A stretch of 64,000 bases of DNA, from the NCBI GenBank assembly GCA_951799445.1, contig OX637296.1, positions 1,550,001 through 1,614,000 of the forward strand, read 5' to 3'. The translations under genes and the position numbers were made by a program. Position 1 is the stretch's first letter. Every line of letters begins with the position of its first letter. The DNA is from Pseudisothecium myosuroides (Eukaryota > Streptophyta > Bryopsida > Hypnales > Lembophyllaceae). This document shows positions 48,440 through 60,292 of this stretch, piece by piece. The notes under the pieces are model-generated. The model saw nothing but the letters and a program-made list of their open reading frames with translations, made no database searches and was not told where the DNA came from.

Positions 48440-49371
48440 TTAACCCCTAAAGGACCATTGTCCGTTCGGGGGACAAATGGGACTTGGGGCATGTACCTAC
48501 GGGGGGACAAATTCATACCATTTTTTGAAACTTTTTGTGATTGTGAAGAATTGAGAGAGGTACATGGCGGAAAAAAAAATTTGAAATCGGACCTTTGAGC
48601 AAGAAGTTATGCCATTTCTTGGAATGCGTGGGGACGGAGGGCAACAAAAAAAATTTGCAAAATTTTGAATTTTTTTTTAAAATATTTTTTTCTCATAGAT
48701 TATATTTTTGTCTATCTGGAAAGCTTTGATTCATTTCATTTGACTTTGTTATGAGGAAGTTATGGACATTCTTGTTTTTCGGGCAGTTAGAGCATCTTCT
48801 TGAAAAAAATAACTTGTAGGATTCATTTCTGAATGCAATTTTTGCAATTTTTCAAAAAAATAAAATTCTCATGGTTTAATTTACTTGCTAGAACAATCTC
48901 ACGATTGGAATTAGTGTATTTTAATTCCATCTAAAATATATAAATATTTTAGATTTTCCTTCTATCTCGTACCTACTTCTACTTAACAATTTTTTGAAGA
49001 ATGATAATTAAGTTTTTTTTAATTTCTTTTTTTTTCCTAGACTCTCAACTCAATTCTCCACTATAAAGATTTAAAGCTCAAAACTTTCAAGTGCAAAAAT
49101 TTTAAGTTAAAAATGTTCAAAGTCAAAAAATCCAGTCCTGCAATGTGCTGAAAAACTTGTTTTTTCCACTTTAAAAGCAAATATCTTGCAATCTGTGCGG
49201 TCAAAAATTCTGAAATTTTTTCCACACTTTTTAATACTAGTTAGGTGTAAGATCCTACGGTTAGATGTGGAAGAAAGAAAACAATTAAATTTTTTTTTTA
49301 CTCTTTGCTATAGAAATGGCAGTTTTCAGTGTTCTTTGGCAAAAAATAGGCCTCGGTCCTTTAGGGGTTAA
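48440..49371 (+). mobile_element. TTAA-flanked non-autonomous element, copy L
   Basis: 932 bp, intact TTAA on both sides, ends CCCCTAAAGGACC and GGTCCTTTAGGGG. The subterminal hairpin has one change (TTGTCCG..GGGGACAA). Very similar to H and M through 'agagcatcttcttgaaaaa' and 'gtgtaagatcctacggtta'. Confidence 0.85.
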
Positions 49372-50207
49372 GAGATTCATTTGTTTTTGGAATTGTGTAA
49401 TTTGCTTTCATATCGCATGGTTACATTAGTTTCTATCTTTGCTTGAGTAGCTTGGACAATACAAAATTTGTTGCCTAGTAGAATGGTGGTTTCAGGATGA
49501 TAGCTTGCTTGAACAAAGTTCTTTAGGTCTCATCAAAACATCTACTCAGTTAGGGTTTGTTTGATTCACTTAAATTGGTGGCTTGCTGAACCTCGTATTT
49601 TTTGTGAAGTGCAAAATCCAAAATTTGAGATTTCTTCAGCACTGAGCTTTCTTCAATTTGAGGATAGTCTGTTTTTTAATCAAGGTAATGTGCGTGGGGT
49701 TTGAGAATTGACGAGCTAGTGTAGAGATGAAGTTTCTTTAGTATAATATTTACTAAATTGGTTGATTGGGAGCTATTGGGTGGTGTGTGTAATTGCGAAG
49801 ATGTTGCTAATTTGCTGAATTTTTATGTTTTTATGTTTTTAGATAGTTTTGTTGAAGTGCTTTGTTGGTGCATTTGGTTGGTTTTCAACCTTATAATTTA
49901 CTGGTCTCAATAGGATGGGATTAGGGTTTGAAGTTATAAGGATGATTGTAGAATATTCATTAGAAAGTACTAAAGTGAGCCTTCATTTGTAGAGAATAAA
50001 AAACTTGAGTTTTTTAAACTACGTGTGCTCCTTTCAAAATTTGTGTAAAATTTTTACAACCAATCAAAAAATGACACGTGATACCCCTTTGAAATTCATG
50101 TATGATTTTGACAGTTTATTACAATGACAATGAGCTCAAAAGAGGCAGTAATTGCCTTATTACTATTAAAACCTAAGTGAAGCCTTAACAATGAAGGTTG
50201 TAGCACT
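49372..50207. other. Intergenic DNA, nothing recognised
   Basis: No open frame or repeat end of note. Confidence 0.5.
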
Positions 50208-51145
50208 TTAACCCCTAAAGGCCCATTGTCCCCTCAGGGACAAATGGGATTTTGGGCAGGTACCTACGGGCTGAAATTTTGTCCTGATTTTTTGAAACTT
50301 TTTTTGAAGATAGAAAAACTAATAAGCTTTGTGGGAATAAAATTTTTTCTACAATCGGTGCCCGGGAACAATAGTTATGACCAAATAAGCTCAAAACAAG
50401 GGACAACGGGCAGCCCGGGCTGCAGAAAAAAAATGGACAAAAATTTGAATTTTTTTTTTAAATATTTTTTTTCTGATAGATTACATTTTTGCCTATCTAG
50501 AAAGCTTTGATTCATTTCATTTGGATATGTTTTGAGAAAGTTATGGATATTCTTGTTTTTCGGGCAGTTAGAGCATCTTCTTGAAAAAATAACTTGTAGG
50601 ATTCATTTCTGAATGCAATTTTTCAAATCTTTCAATTTTTTTTTTGCATGGTCTGATTTACTTGTTAGAACAATCTCACCATTGGGATTAGTGCATTTTA
50701 ATTCCATCTAAAATATATGAATATTTTAGATTTTCCTTCTATATTGGACCTACTTCTACTTAACAATTTTTTTAAGAATGATAATTAAGTTTTTTTGAAT
50801 TTTATTTTTTTTCCTAGACTCTCAACTCAATTCTCTACAACAAATATTTAAAGCTCAAAACGTTGTAGTGCAAAAATTTTAAGTTAAAAATGTTTAAAGC
50901 CAAAAAATCTAGCCCCGCAATGTGCTGAAAATTTTGTTTTTTTCACTTTAAACGCAGATATCTTGCAATCTGTCCGGTCAAAAATTCTGAAATTTTTTCC
51001 ATACATTCTTATACTAGTTAGGTGTAAGATCCTAAGGTTAGATGTTCAAAAAAAACATTTTTAAATTTTTTTTATACTTTGCTATAGAAATGGCAGTTTT
51101 CAGTGTTTTTTGGCAGAAAAAAGGCCTTGGGCCTTTAGGGGTTAA
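50208..51145 (+). mobile_element. TTAA-flanked non-autonomous element, copy M
   Basis: 938 bp, TTAA intact. Ends are CCCCTAAAGGCCC and GGGCCTTTAGGGG: both termini carry the same change (GGCCC rather than GGACC), so the inverted repeat stays perfect. Closest relative is copy H. Confidence 0.85.
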
Positions 51146-51669
51146 CCTCAATGTGAAAAACCCTAAAGAAAACAATTATATTAGGATTTACAAATCCAAG
51201 AAATATGTTCATTGTGGCAAAAGATAAATTTGCAATTTTAAAATAAATACATTAATTTATACATCCAAAAATGGCAAGTCACCTTACTTTAATTATATAT
51301 CAAAACAATTTTTAATTTTGTTGATTGATGTTTAGAGAATTGCTATAGGAATTAAATTCCTGAAAATCATGTTCATTCAATCATTTTTGCAATACTTATG
51401 GCACAAAACAACTTCCACATCGAATGTGTGACGGAAAATGGGAAAGATGTTTCTTACAATTACCCATAGAGCTAATAATCTTGTGATTTTAGTGTGCAAA
51501 AAAATGCTGCACTATCATTTTCTACATGGTTGGCAAGCTATACCATGACCCATCAAACATCTATTTCCATCATGTAAATGTTACATACAAGAATCAGTCA
51601 ATCAACTTTCCAAAACTCTAAGTAGCTTGCTAAGTAGATTGTATTTCTATATAGTCAAAAAACATGATT
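51146..51669. other. Spacer, nothing recognised
   Basis: 524 bp of AT-rich DNA with no supported feature. Confidence 0.5.
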
Positions 51670-52595
51670 TTAATCCCTAAAGGACTGAGTTTTTTTCCCA
51701 TCAAACTACACTTGAAACTGCCATTTCTATCGCAAAGAGCAAAAACTTTAAAAATTGTTCTTTTTTGCATATCTAACTGTAGGATCTTATACTAAACCAG
51801 TATAAGTATGTATAAAAGAAATTTCAGAAACTTTGACCGTCTAGATTGCAAGATATTTTCATCCAAAGTGAAGAAAACAAGTTTTTAAACACCTTATTTG
51901 ACTACATTTTTTGGCTTTGAATCTTCTCAAATTAAATTTTTTGTCCTAATGATTTTGATTTTTTAACTTTTTATGTTGAACATTTGAGTTGAGAATCTAA
52001 AAAAAAAATCCAAGAAAAAACCACTTAATTTTCACTCATTAAAAAATTGTTAATCAAAAATAGGTTCAAAAATGACGAAAAAACAAATCATTGATAGCTT
52101 TAAAATAGAATTGAAACACAATAATCCCAATGGTGAGATTGTTCTAGCAATCAGATTTAACCATGTCTAACAAATGCTTTTGGAAAATTGTACAAGTTGC
52201 ATTCAAAAATGATTTTATGCATTACTTTTTCAAGAAGATATTTAGATTGCCTGAAAAAATAAGATTGTCCATAATTTTTTCATCACAAGTCCAAATTGAG
52301 TGATTCAAAGCTTCATGTGTAGACAAAAATATAATATTTTAGAAAAAAAAAAGTTTAAAATTATTTTGACTTTTTGTGATTTTTTTGTGCTGCCCGCCAA
52401 TCTCCGTTTTGGCTTATTGGGCCATAACTTTTGCTTCTGAGCACCAATTGAAATAAAAATTATATATCTACAAAGCTCTCACAAAGCTACACAACCTCAA
52501 AAAATCCCAAAAAATTTCATTACAAATTGAGACAATAGGAACCTACCCGGACCCAAATTGTCCCCCGAGGGGACAAACGGTCCTTTAGGGATTAA
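51670..52595 (-). mobile_element. TTAA-flanked non-autonomous element, copy N
   Basis: 926 bp. Ends are TTAA-TCCCTAAAGGAC and GTCCTTTAGGGA-TTAA. The first base after TTAA is T rather than C at both ends, again matched between the termini. The subterminal hairpin (ttgtcccccgaggggacaa) is at the right. Confidence 0.8.
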
Positions 52596-52689
52596 TTATC
52601 ATGTCTCATTGTAGCAACAAGACCAATAATACTCTGTTGGTTACCTTGAATGAAAGTCTTATAAATTGATTTCAATAAGTGTCCGTTGA

Positions 52690-53170
52690 TTTGGTCTTAG
52701 TTTGAAGGGGGTCTTTGGTGGTGTAGCATTTGATTCTTCTACAATACTAGCAAATTTTTGAGCATCTTTATGAAAGTCATGACTAGAAAAGACTACTTTT
52801 CTTTTGAAGAATTGGCTTGCTTCATGCTACTGCAACAAGTAGTCCAACATAGAAAATCAAGCACCAAGAACTCAATAATGTTAAAAAAAATTCAAATTCT
52901 TTAGGTGTTCAGCTTAATATAGATCCTTTGCTAAAAGTATATTTTTTGCTAGATTTGTGTCACTCTCCTCCAATCCCTTCATTGCTAGATGGGCTGAAAT
53001 AAATTTTCTAACATCATGCTTAATTTGCCCCCATTTAGATTCTAACAAACATGATGGTCTTCCACCACAAGGCATGTTTTCATCATATTGTGCCAAATGA
53101 ATTGCCAAAAGGTATCATTCTTTTGTTGATTACTTGACATAGAGTCCTGGCTCTGAATAAGGACACCCCT
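52690..53170 (-). pseudogene. Degenerate fragment resembling a NAM-associated / transposon accessory domain
   Basis: Reading the minus strand, 52914-53108 encodes 'RPSCLLESKWGQIKHDVRKF' with a following 'AKDLY'. Continuing past a stop gives 'LKNLNFF*HYWVLGA', matching the order 'R-x-L-x-x-x-W-x-x-I-x-x-x-V-x-K-F ... A-x-x-L-Y ... F-x-x-x-H-x-W-x-x-L' that I know from plant NAM-associated C-terminal domains. Those are common in proteins linked to PIF/Harbinger transposons. A frameshift before the open part (FW..|LAIHL) and several stops show it is broken. The assignment rests on motif recall only. Confidence 0.4.
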
Positions 53171-54069
53171 TGTGAGCTTTCATTCTTCTTCTACAACAAA
53201 ATTCTTTCCCTTTATTGCACTTATTGCATCAACTTTCCGTATTATAGTCATATCCTTTGCTGCTGTAGATACATACCTCCACCTACAACCATGAGATGCA
53301 TGAGCTTGAGTAGTCTCTAGCTCGAAAATCCTAAATCCTAAATTCTCCTTTGCTCCGCTACACTTGTGTTGGTCATCAATGTGTCCTCGGTGCCCTTTGA
53401 TGCGGGCGTGGTTGCCTCGCCCCCATTGTCGTGCCTTTGTTCTTTTTTACCGAGCGTACATTATTCATCCCTGCATTCTCATTCCTCCAATGTTCAACCC
53501 TGCGTCTCCTATTGTCCTTGTCCTGCCTCCAATCATCCTTGTTGCGACCTAGAGATGTCAAATCCAATCCTAAGATGCTAAGATTGCTCTTATGTTCACA
53601 AGTTAGATGGTGTAGTCTCCCCGCATCCTACTGTTGCAAGCAACTTAGAAATCAATGACAAGAAATATGGAAGTTGAATAGAAGCATGACAAAACACAAC
53701 TTGGCAATATAATTAATATGGTCAATATGCTTAGCAGGGATGTTACTCTGACATTTGGAAGGATGTATTTGGCATTAGTGGGTTCATTACAATCCTAAGA
53801 AAGTACTTGGTCGGGCTAAATTACATATCAGCCACGCTCAAGTCTGGATCGGTCTATTTTCCCATAAATGGCTGGCTATACTAATGAACTGTAGATGGAG
53901 CTTGGCAAGGTCTTGAAGATTTGTTGGAGCTTTGACAAGGTTGATGGGCTCCTCAAGTGGCAATTTAAAGTTGGAAGGATGGACCAATGACCACTAATTT
54001 CAAGCCTCATTATCCATCACTCTATTTGTTGCCATTTTGCAACTAGACATGAATGAAAAAAATTATATT
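53171..54069. other. Intergenic DNA, nothing recognised
   Basis: A more balanced composition at 53360-53650 gives several overlapping short frames in all directions; none is convincing. Confidence 0.45.
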
Positions 54070-54560
54070 TATATTTCAAAGATGAAATTATATGTCTACT
54101 ACAAATCATAAAAAAATTCAATTTTTTGGAATTTTTTTGAAATTATTGTGAATTTTTTGAAATGAAAAAAATTCATATCAAATGCATAATATATTCAAAA
54201 AATATAAAATTTTCACCATAGATGTATATTATACCATATAACATCATAGTATAAATCAAATTTATCTTTTCATTCTAAAATTGGAAAATCAACAAACCAT
54301 GGTTATAGGTCCAAAATTCATATTGCTTTAAAAGACTGAAATTTATGAATTCAAAAAAATAATAATTGGAGTAGATACTACACTTGATAAGGTTCATTTT
54401 ATTAATTGAATCCAAATTCAAAAATCACCATTCTTATGGCTAAAATTCACATCAAGAGTAAGTAGAAAAAAATGGTCAAAATGCACTACTGATGAGGGTG
54501 ATGTATGGACTAAGCATGTTCTTCTTTAGAAAAGTCATTAATACCATAATGAGAGAATTT
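54070..54560 (+). repeat. Dispersed AT-rich repeat, copy 2
   Basis: Matches 1400-1880 in the same direction with blocks in the same order ('aaaattcatatcaaatgcat', 'aaattttcaccatagatgta', 'tcaacaaaccatggttata', 'aaaattcacatcaagagtaa'). Ends are unclear. Confidence 0.6.
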
Positions 54561-56640
54561 ACAATACTTTTCTTTGAAAATATAATTAAGAAACTTCAAA
54601 AATAAAATAAGATGAAAAAACATATTTTTCCATCCTACAAACCATCATACAAACTTAGGTGAAGTCATCCAAAGGATGTTCTATGTCCTTTGGGAAGGTC
54701 AGTTAAATAGGCTATGTACATAGTGTACTGAAGAATGGATGATATTTATCCAATTTTTTGTGTAGGGTGATTGCAAGAAACACTTGTCCTTTCTTTTATT
54801 CCCTTGGCTTGCAATAGGTGTTTTTTTGCTCATAACTTTTGCGTCATATGCCAGTTTTACATAAAATTTGAAAAAAAGGTGCATGTAATAGTTGCAAACA
54901 TTGAATAATTTTTTGAGCTTTTTAAAATTATTTTATTATTTTTAAACATTTGTTGATTGGATATCTATCCCTGTATCTACCACAAAGATTTTTTTTAAAT
55001 AGTAAATTTTCCACCTTCCACATGTGCTCAAACTGCACTATCTTTGCGCAAGTGCACAAAGCACAAACTATTTTTCCAAACATGAAAATGATTGAGAAGG
55101 AGCACCTTTAAGTTAGGAAAAATGGATTATAATTATTTTTTAATTGAAATTTTGTACTATTTTTTGAAAATCAAACATCAAAGTGTCCATTTTCTTGGCA
55201 TTTTCCATTGCCCTTTTTTTGTCCATAACATTTAGAGATAATTTTTTCTAGGTGAATTTTAAAGGCATGTTATTTTCAATGCTTTATAAATTGCTCGTAT
55301 TTTAATTTATTTTAAAAAAGTATTTCAAAAGTCACAATAGTGACAATACTCATTGAAATAGATTGTTTTGAAACAAAAATAGTAGGGTTTTTCTGAAAGG
55401 ACCCTGCACAACTTTATTGATTCTATATCCACATTACTAAGTTAAGTTCAAGACATTTTAATTGTTTTTTAATTTTATATAGGATATTTTATCAGAAAAT
55501 GGTACACTATCCAGTATATTTCAATATTCAAGCTTTTTTTTTCCTTAAAACTTGATTTTGACATTCAAAACAATTTTTTTGCTTTTGAGCAAAATTTTCC
55601 AAACAAAGTTTTTGAAGCGTAGTTTCTACTATTTGGAAATTTTAAAAATTCTTAAAAAAAAATTTAGTAAAGTTTGAAATTGAAGGTCTATAACCAAATT
55701 ATTAAATATGGAGTAACACTAAAACTTCTTTTATATTATAATATTCTATATTATAGTATAATTATATTTTGAAAATTTTGGCCTTTTAAATATGATTTGT
55801 ATTTTATATGAATTTTTTTCATTTCTTCTTCAAAAATTCATAGAATTTTAGAATTTTTCACAAAAAAGTTTGAAAGTTTTATGACAAATATTTGACATGT
55901 GATTTCTATCTTTGAAAAATAAAACCAAAAAAATTCACTCATAAATAGAGAATACATCTTCATAGTGCAAGATTTTATTGGAAGTGTTCTATGTCTTTGT
56001 TAAAATTGTTGGAAGTATGCATAAAATGGTCTCTAATATGATAAATTTTTAAATTCAAAATCCATAGTGCAAAAATTTCCCACAAATGACAGTCAAAGTC
56101 ATCTTAAATTCTTGGGTAGGGTTTTAAAAACCTTTTTTTTTAAAACTTCAATAGCTAATATCTTCCATTCTATACAGTCAAACTTCACAAAAAAATTCCA
56201 CGTAGTCTTGTATAAGTTTAGTACAAGATCCTATAGTTGGATATGAAAAACAATATTTTGTACCTATGTGGCTCAATGCCTAAAAATGATATTTTTGAGT
56301 GGTTTTTGAGCCAAAAATGGTTGTGGGTGGCGATGGTTGCTTAGGTGGCATTAGTGGCGATGGTAGAATTGGTATCTACATTGACTGCTAAGTTCAACTA
56401 CAACTTGATTTTTCATCTAGGCTCAAAACTGAAAATGTACCAAACAACCTTTGTTTTTTTGGCACCATGGGGCCAGATTGTACCATTTCAAATAAATATC
56501 TATTGTCTGCCATATGAAAGTAATTTTTTTTCGCCAAAATTTTTCATTTCTATTAAAAATGTGGATGAAGTCTCCCAATTTGAACATAAAAGTATATGAA
56601 TATGATTGACAAGTGTATTTTGGTCCAAAAGATGGATGAA
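54561..56640. other. AT-rich intergenic DNA
   Basis: 2 kb with no gene. 55780-55950 has weak block similarity to 3300-3450, in the same order relative to the dispersed repeat, so the two loci may be relics of one longer element. 56180-56320 ('gtacaagatcctatagttggat', 'aatgatatttttgagtggttttt') resembles the right part of a TTAA element without a terminus. Confidence 0.45.
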
Positions 56641-56642
56641 TA

Positions 56643-56990
56643 TAAGGTAGGAGGCTTGAATTCTGGAGGGTCATTTAGAACCGTCATATAGACTCACCTA
56701 GAATGGACATAAGGTGGTCTTTAAATGGACTTTCTATAGTCTTTGAATGGATCAATAAAGAAATTATTATTTATTGCAAGAGCCAATCATTGTCTTGCTT
56801 TTCCCATTTCTCTCTAGAAGTTGCAAGTGAACGGTTTATGCTTCAAAAATTACGAAATGACTTGTGTTACAATCAGAATTTATTTCTCTTTGTCTGAAAA
56901 ATGAGCAAAAACTAATCCCATCCAAGAAACCACATGAAAAAGGTGGACCAACCCTTAGATGCTCACTTTTAGAGCCTCCTACCTTAGAAA
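56643..56990. mobile_element. MITE with TAAGGTAGGAGG ends, copy 1
   Basis: About 348 bp. The left end 'taaggtaggaggct' pairs with the right end 'agcctcctacctta'. The same ends are found at about 63106-63440. The open frames inside (56345-56599 and 56703-56897 nearby) have no family resemblance. Confidence 0.65.
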
Positions 56991-57215
56991 TACAATGCTT
57001 CACCCAATTTTAAGTGATCGTCTTGGCAGTTTCTCATAAAGTAGAAAAACAAAGGGCTGGTACCAAAGCCTACAGTATGAGTTGACTTTGCTGCACTGTG
57101 AAGGAGTACGAACACTCCATGATGGTGACCCTCATGGAACAAAGTTGGTTTTCAGAGAAGCTGGAACACTGCAGCCCTGCCGTCGCATTATTTTTCACTT
57201 GGTGGGCTCTGCTCA

Positions 57216-57494
57216 TGAGAGCATCCCCACCAACTGTTCTGTATCCCTATCTCTTGACTACGATTGACTACGATTGACATCTCAAGCTTGCAGAATAGGG
57301 ACGAGACCTCGCGAGTTCTCTATATGAGCCTCCCGATAGAGAACTGGGCCAAAGTTTTACAGATATCTATAAAATTTCGAGATACAGGAAATGGAAAAAG
57401 CTTGGTGCGGTGAACCTTCTGTATCTGTATCTGCATCTGAGGTCCTCTCCCTAAATTTTTAGAGATACGGAACTCACTGGTGGGGATGCTCTGA
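57216..57494. mobile_element. PIF/Harbinger-type MITE with TGA duplication
   Basis: 273 bp (57219-57491) with a perfect 14-bp inverted repeat GAGCATCCCCACCA and TGA on both sides. The outer GAGCATC is the same as in the 35504-35874 element, so both belong to one superfamily. The interior contains 'cgagacctcgcgagttctc' and several 'tatct' blocks; non-coding. Confidence 0.8.
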
Positions 57495-58140
57495 GAAGCT
57501 ACAGACAGACAACTTCATCATCAGTTGTTACTTCACCAAAGACTTTCATTGGTGCAATGCAAGGCCCTTGCAAAAGCTGTTTCTGCTGATCTCTTGTGCA
57601 AACGGGAACCTTCCCCAACTTGGAAGTCGTTGATGTGTACTTTCACGACTTCAGTACAACTTCATCCACGTCAGAACAACTCTTCTGAGTAAGTTGGTGT
57701 TGCTGGTGTTTGATCTTTTGTGCTACTGAGGTAATCTGCTCTTAAAGCGACCATTTAAAGAGCTGTTTGCCTTTCCAGTGAAGCTAAACTCCTTATAACA
57801 ATTTTCAGTAAATATTCGTAGGAAGAAAAATGGAACTCGCATCTAATCCAAGTCGTTTCATATTTTTTTGACCTTTGTGGAATTAGTTACAAATTTTTGA
57901 AGTTGAAACGCAGTGGTCACTTACTAAAGGCGACCACCTCTTGAAATGTACACTGTTGGTACATTGAAGAAAGCAAAATGTACCTCTGTGTCATGACTGG
58001 TTTTAGAGGCCAATTGCTTTTTAGAACATACAACCTTAATTTTGCCAAATTTTACATAATGTTTAGTTCATTATTTTGGTAGCTATAATCCCAAATCTAG
58101 AAATTTAATACTAATAATTACCTTGATATGAAGACCATCT
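57495..58140. other. Intergenic DNA, nothing recognised
   Basis: No supported feature. Confidence 0.5.
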
Positions 58141-58345
58141 TTAACCCCTAAAGGCCCAAGGTCTTTTTTCTGCCAAAAAACACTAAAAACTGCCATTTCT
58201 ATAGCAAAAAGTTAAAAAAAATTTAAATTATTTTTTTTTCCACATCTAACCATAGGATCTTACACCTAATTGGTATGAGAATGTGTGGAAAAAATTTCAG
58301 AATTTTTGACCGCACAGATTGCAAGATATCTGCGTTTAAGATAGA
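58141..58345 (-). mobile_element. Truncated TTAA element, copy O
   Basis: It begins as a normal left end (TTAA-CCCCTAAAGGCCC, 'actgccatttctatagcaaa', 'aaccataggatcttacacc') and stops abruptly after 'gcaagatatctgcgtttaag', which in full copies is about 200 bp from the end. No right end follows. Confidence 0.7.
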
Positions 58346-59308
58346 GTACATTGAAGGTAGTTTGACTATTGGTAGCCATGTGTTCATGTGTTGCCTCCTT
58401 TTAGAGGTCAACTTTGTGAAAAGGCGATTTATGATATCTTTTCAATAAATTTGCTATAAAATATGTCTAAATAATTGCATCTTCCTTCTCAAAAGGACGA
58501 TGCAAGACAAAAATATTTGTTGAAGTTTGTTGAAGTTTGATGATATTAGCCCAAAAGGTAAGGTTGTATGAAGTTCACCTAATGTTAGTTAAGAAACATA
58601 ATTGGGAACTTTAGATGGTTAAGAAGGTCTCCTTGTTCCCATTTTATACACTTAAAGTAGATTAGGCTTAGGATTAGCACGATGATAGGAAAATAATGTC
58701 AAGTGAGTATACAATGCAGCCTCTATAAGATGAGAATGCTAAGCAAATGTTGCAAAACAAACACAAGATGTGCAAGACAACAAAAGACAAGTAGTATTTG
58801 GAGACAACATAGATTACACTAACTTTCAAAAAATTGATAGCTTTTTGATAATATCAAAACTGGAAAAAAAAATTGAACTGGTTGATTTAATATTGTGCGT
58901 TAAAAAATCCTAGTCTCCGTACAAAGAATCTAAACATAGAAGCACATTACACGGCTCTAATATATAAATTGAACACATTATCCTTTTTAACAAATATTTC
59001 AATTGCAAAGGCATTAAGGCGTAACAATGGTTTATGTTGCAACCTATACCCTCTTTATAATGGCTACTGCAATTCCATGCTCTCAATTCTAAAAAACATT
59101 CAAATATTGTGAGAACCAATACCGTTTGCATGTTTGTCAAATTGTGAATATTTTAAATTCTATAAATGTCAATTTCCTTCAATTTTTGTGTACAACAATC
59201 TAAAATGATGTATATCAACATGCTAAGGCACCAAAAGTTTTTTTGGAGTTCTAAAAAAAATTGAAAAAATATATAGTAGTTCCAAATTATAGCATTTAAA
59301 ACCAAGTT
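58346..59308. other. AT-rich intergenic DNA
   Basis: No gene or repeat end supported. Confidence 0.5.
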
Positions 59309-60091
59309 TTAACCCCTAAATGTCCAAGTGTGTTTTGACTATGAAAAAAGAACATGGGCTTATAGTTATCCCTAATGAAACAAATTGTTTTTTTTTTCAA
59401 AATCTAATCACATCGATGTTTAAAAAGCTTGCTTGTTAGAATGCACACCAATTTTGAGTGCAAAATTGCCTAGGAGTTGTGAGATTTTAACAAGGGAAAG
59501 GAACATTTTTCATTTTTAATATGTTGTCGCTCCCCAAAATGTTTCAAAATTTTGCATATAACTTTTTTTTAGAATTGGAGGTGACATGAACAATAAAAAT
59601 AGTGTTAGCATAGAAAAATGCTTTGTCAATAAATTTAATTTTACATGAAAAATATGAAATTCATTACACAATCCACCTTGCAATTGTTGAAATGCAATTT
59701 TTTTAATAGAAATTGCAAATAACTCCAAATCAACACTTGCATGTTTAAATTTTCAACAGTGAAAATCATGGAAACACTTTATTCTTTCCGTTGGGATCAT
59801 TTTCAAAACAAATGGATAAATATCATTTTTTAGATCTCAAATCAAGTGGAATTGTTAAGCTTTGCTCAAAGTCAAGAAATCACATAAAACTCACAAACTT
59901 TATTCTGTTACTAACTGTACATTTATGCCTTTGAGGACCTCTCAAAAATAAAATATTTACCTTTTTCAAAAGAAAAAAAACTTCCAATAATTAACCTTCA
60001 ATACTGCCCATAAAATTTTAACTACCTACACCTAAACAAGCCTGAAATTTCGGATCAACCATATATGGTCGGCTGGATAGTTAAGGGTTAA
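59309..60091 (-). mobile_element. TTAA-flanked element, copy P (diverged)
   Basis: 783 bp. The left end is TTAA-CCCCTAAATGTCC; the right end is ATAGTTAAGGG-TTAA. The body is only loosely similar ('gtgttttgactatgaaaaaa', 'aatctaatcacatcg' where the family has the 'aatctaaccgtaggatc' core). An older member or a third subfamily. Confidence 0.5.
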
Positions 60092-60292
60092 CATGACTAA
60101 CTTCGAAACTAATTTTCTTTCACATCACAACTAATTTTTTCTTAAAACTTCCGTAGTGTCGTGTTACATGTAGCATACTATAGGCAACTTTCATATATAT
60201 TTACGTTTGGAATTTGCCCATTGATGCTACTGGTATGGCTATTTGAATGAAAAAGTTCTAAGCCCATACTCAATTTGTTCGTCACTATATAG

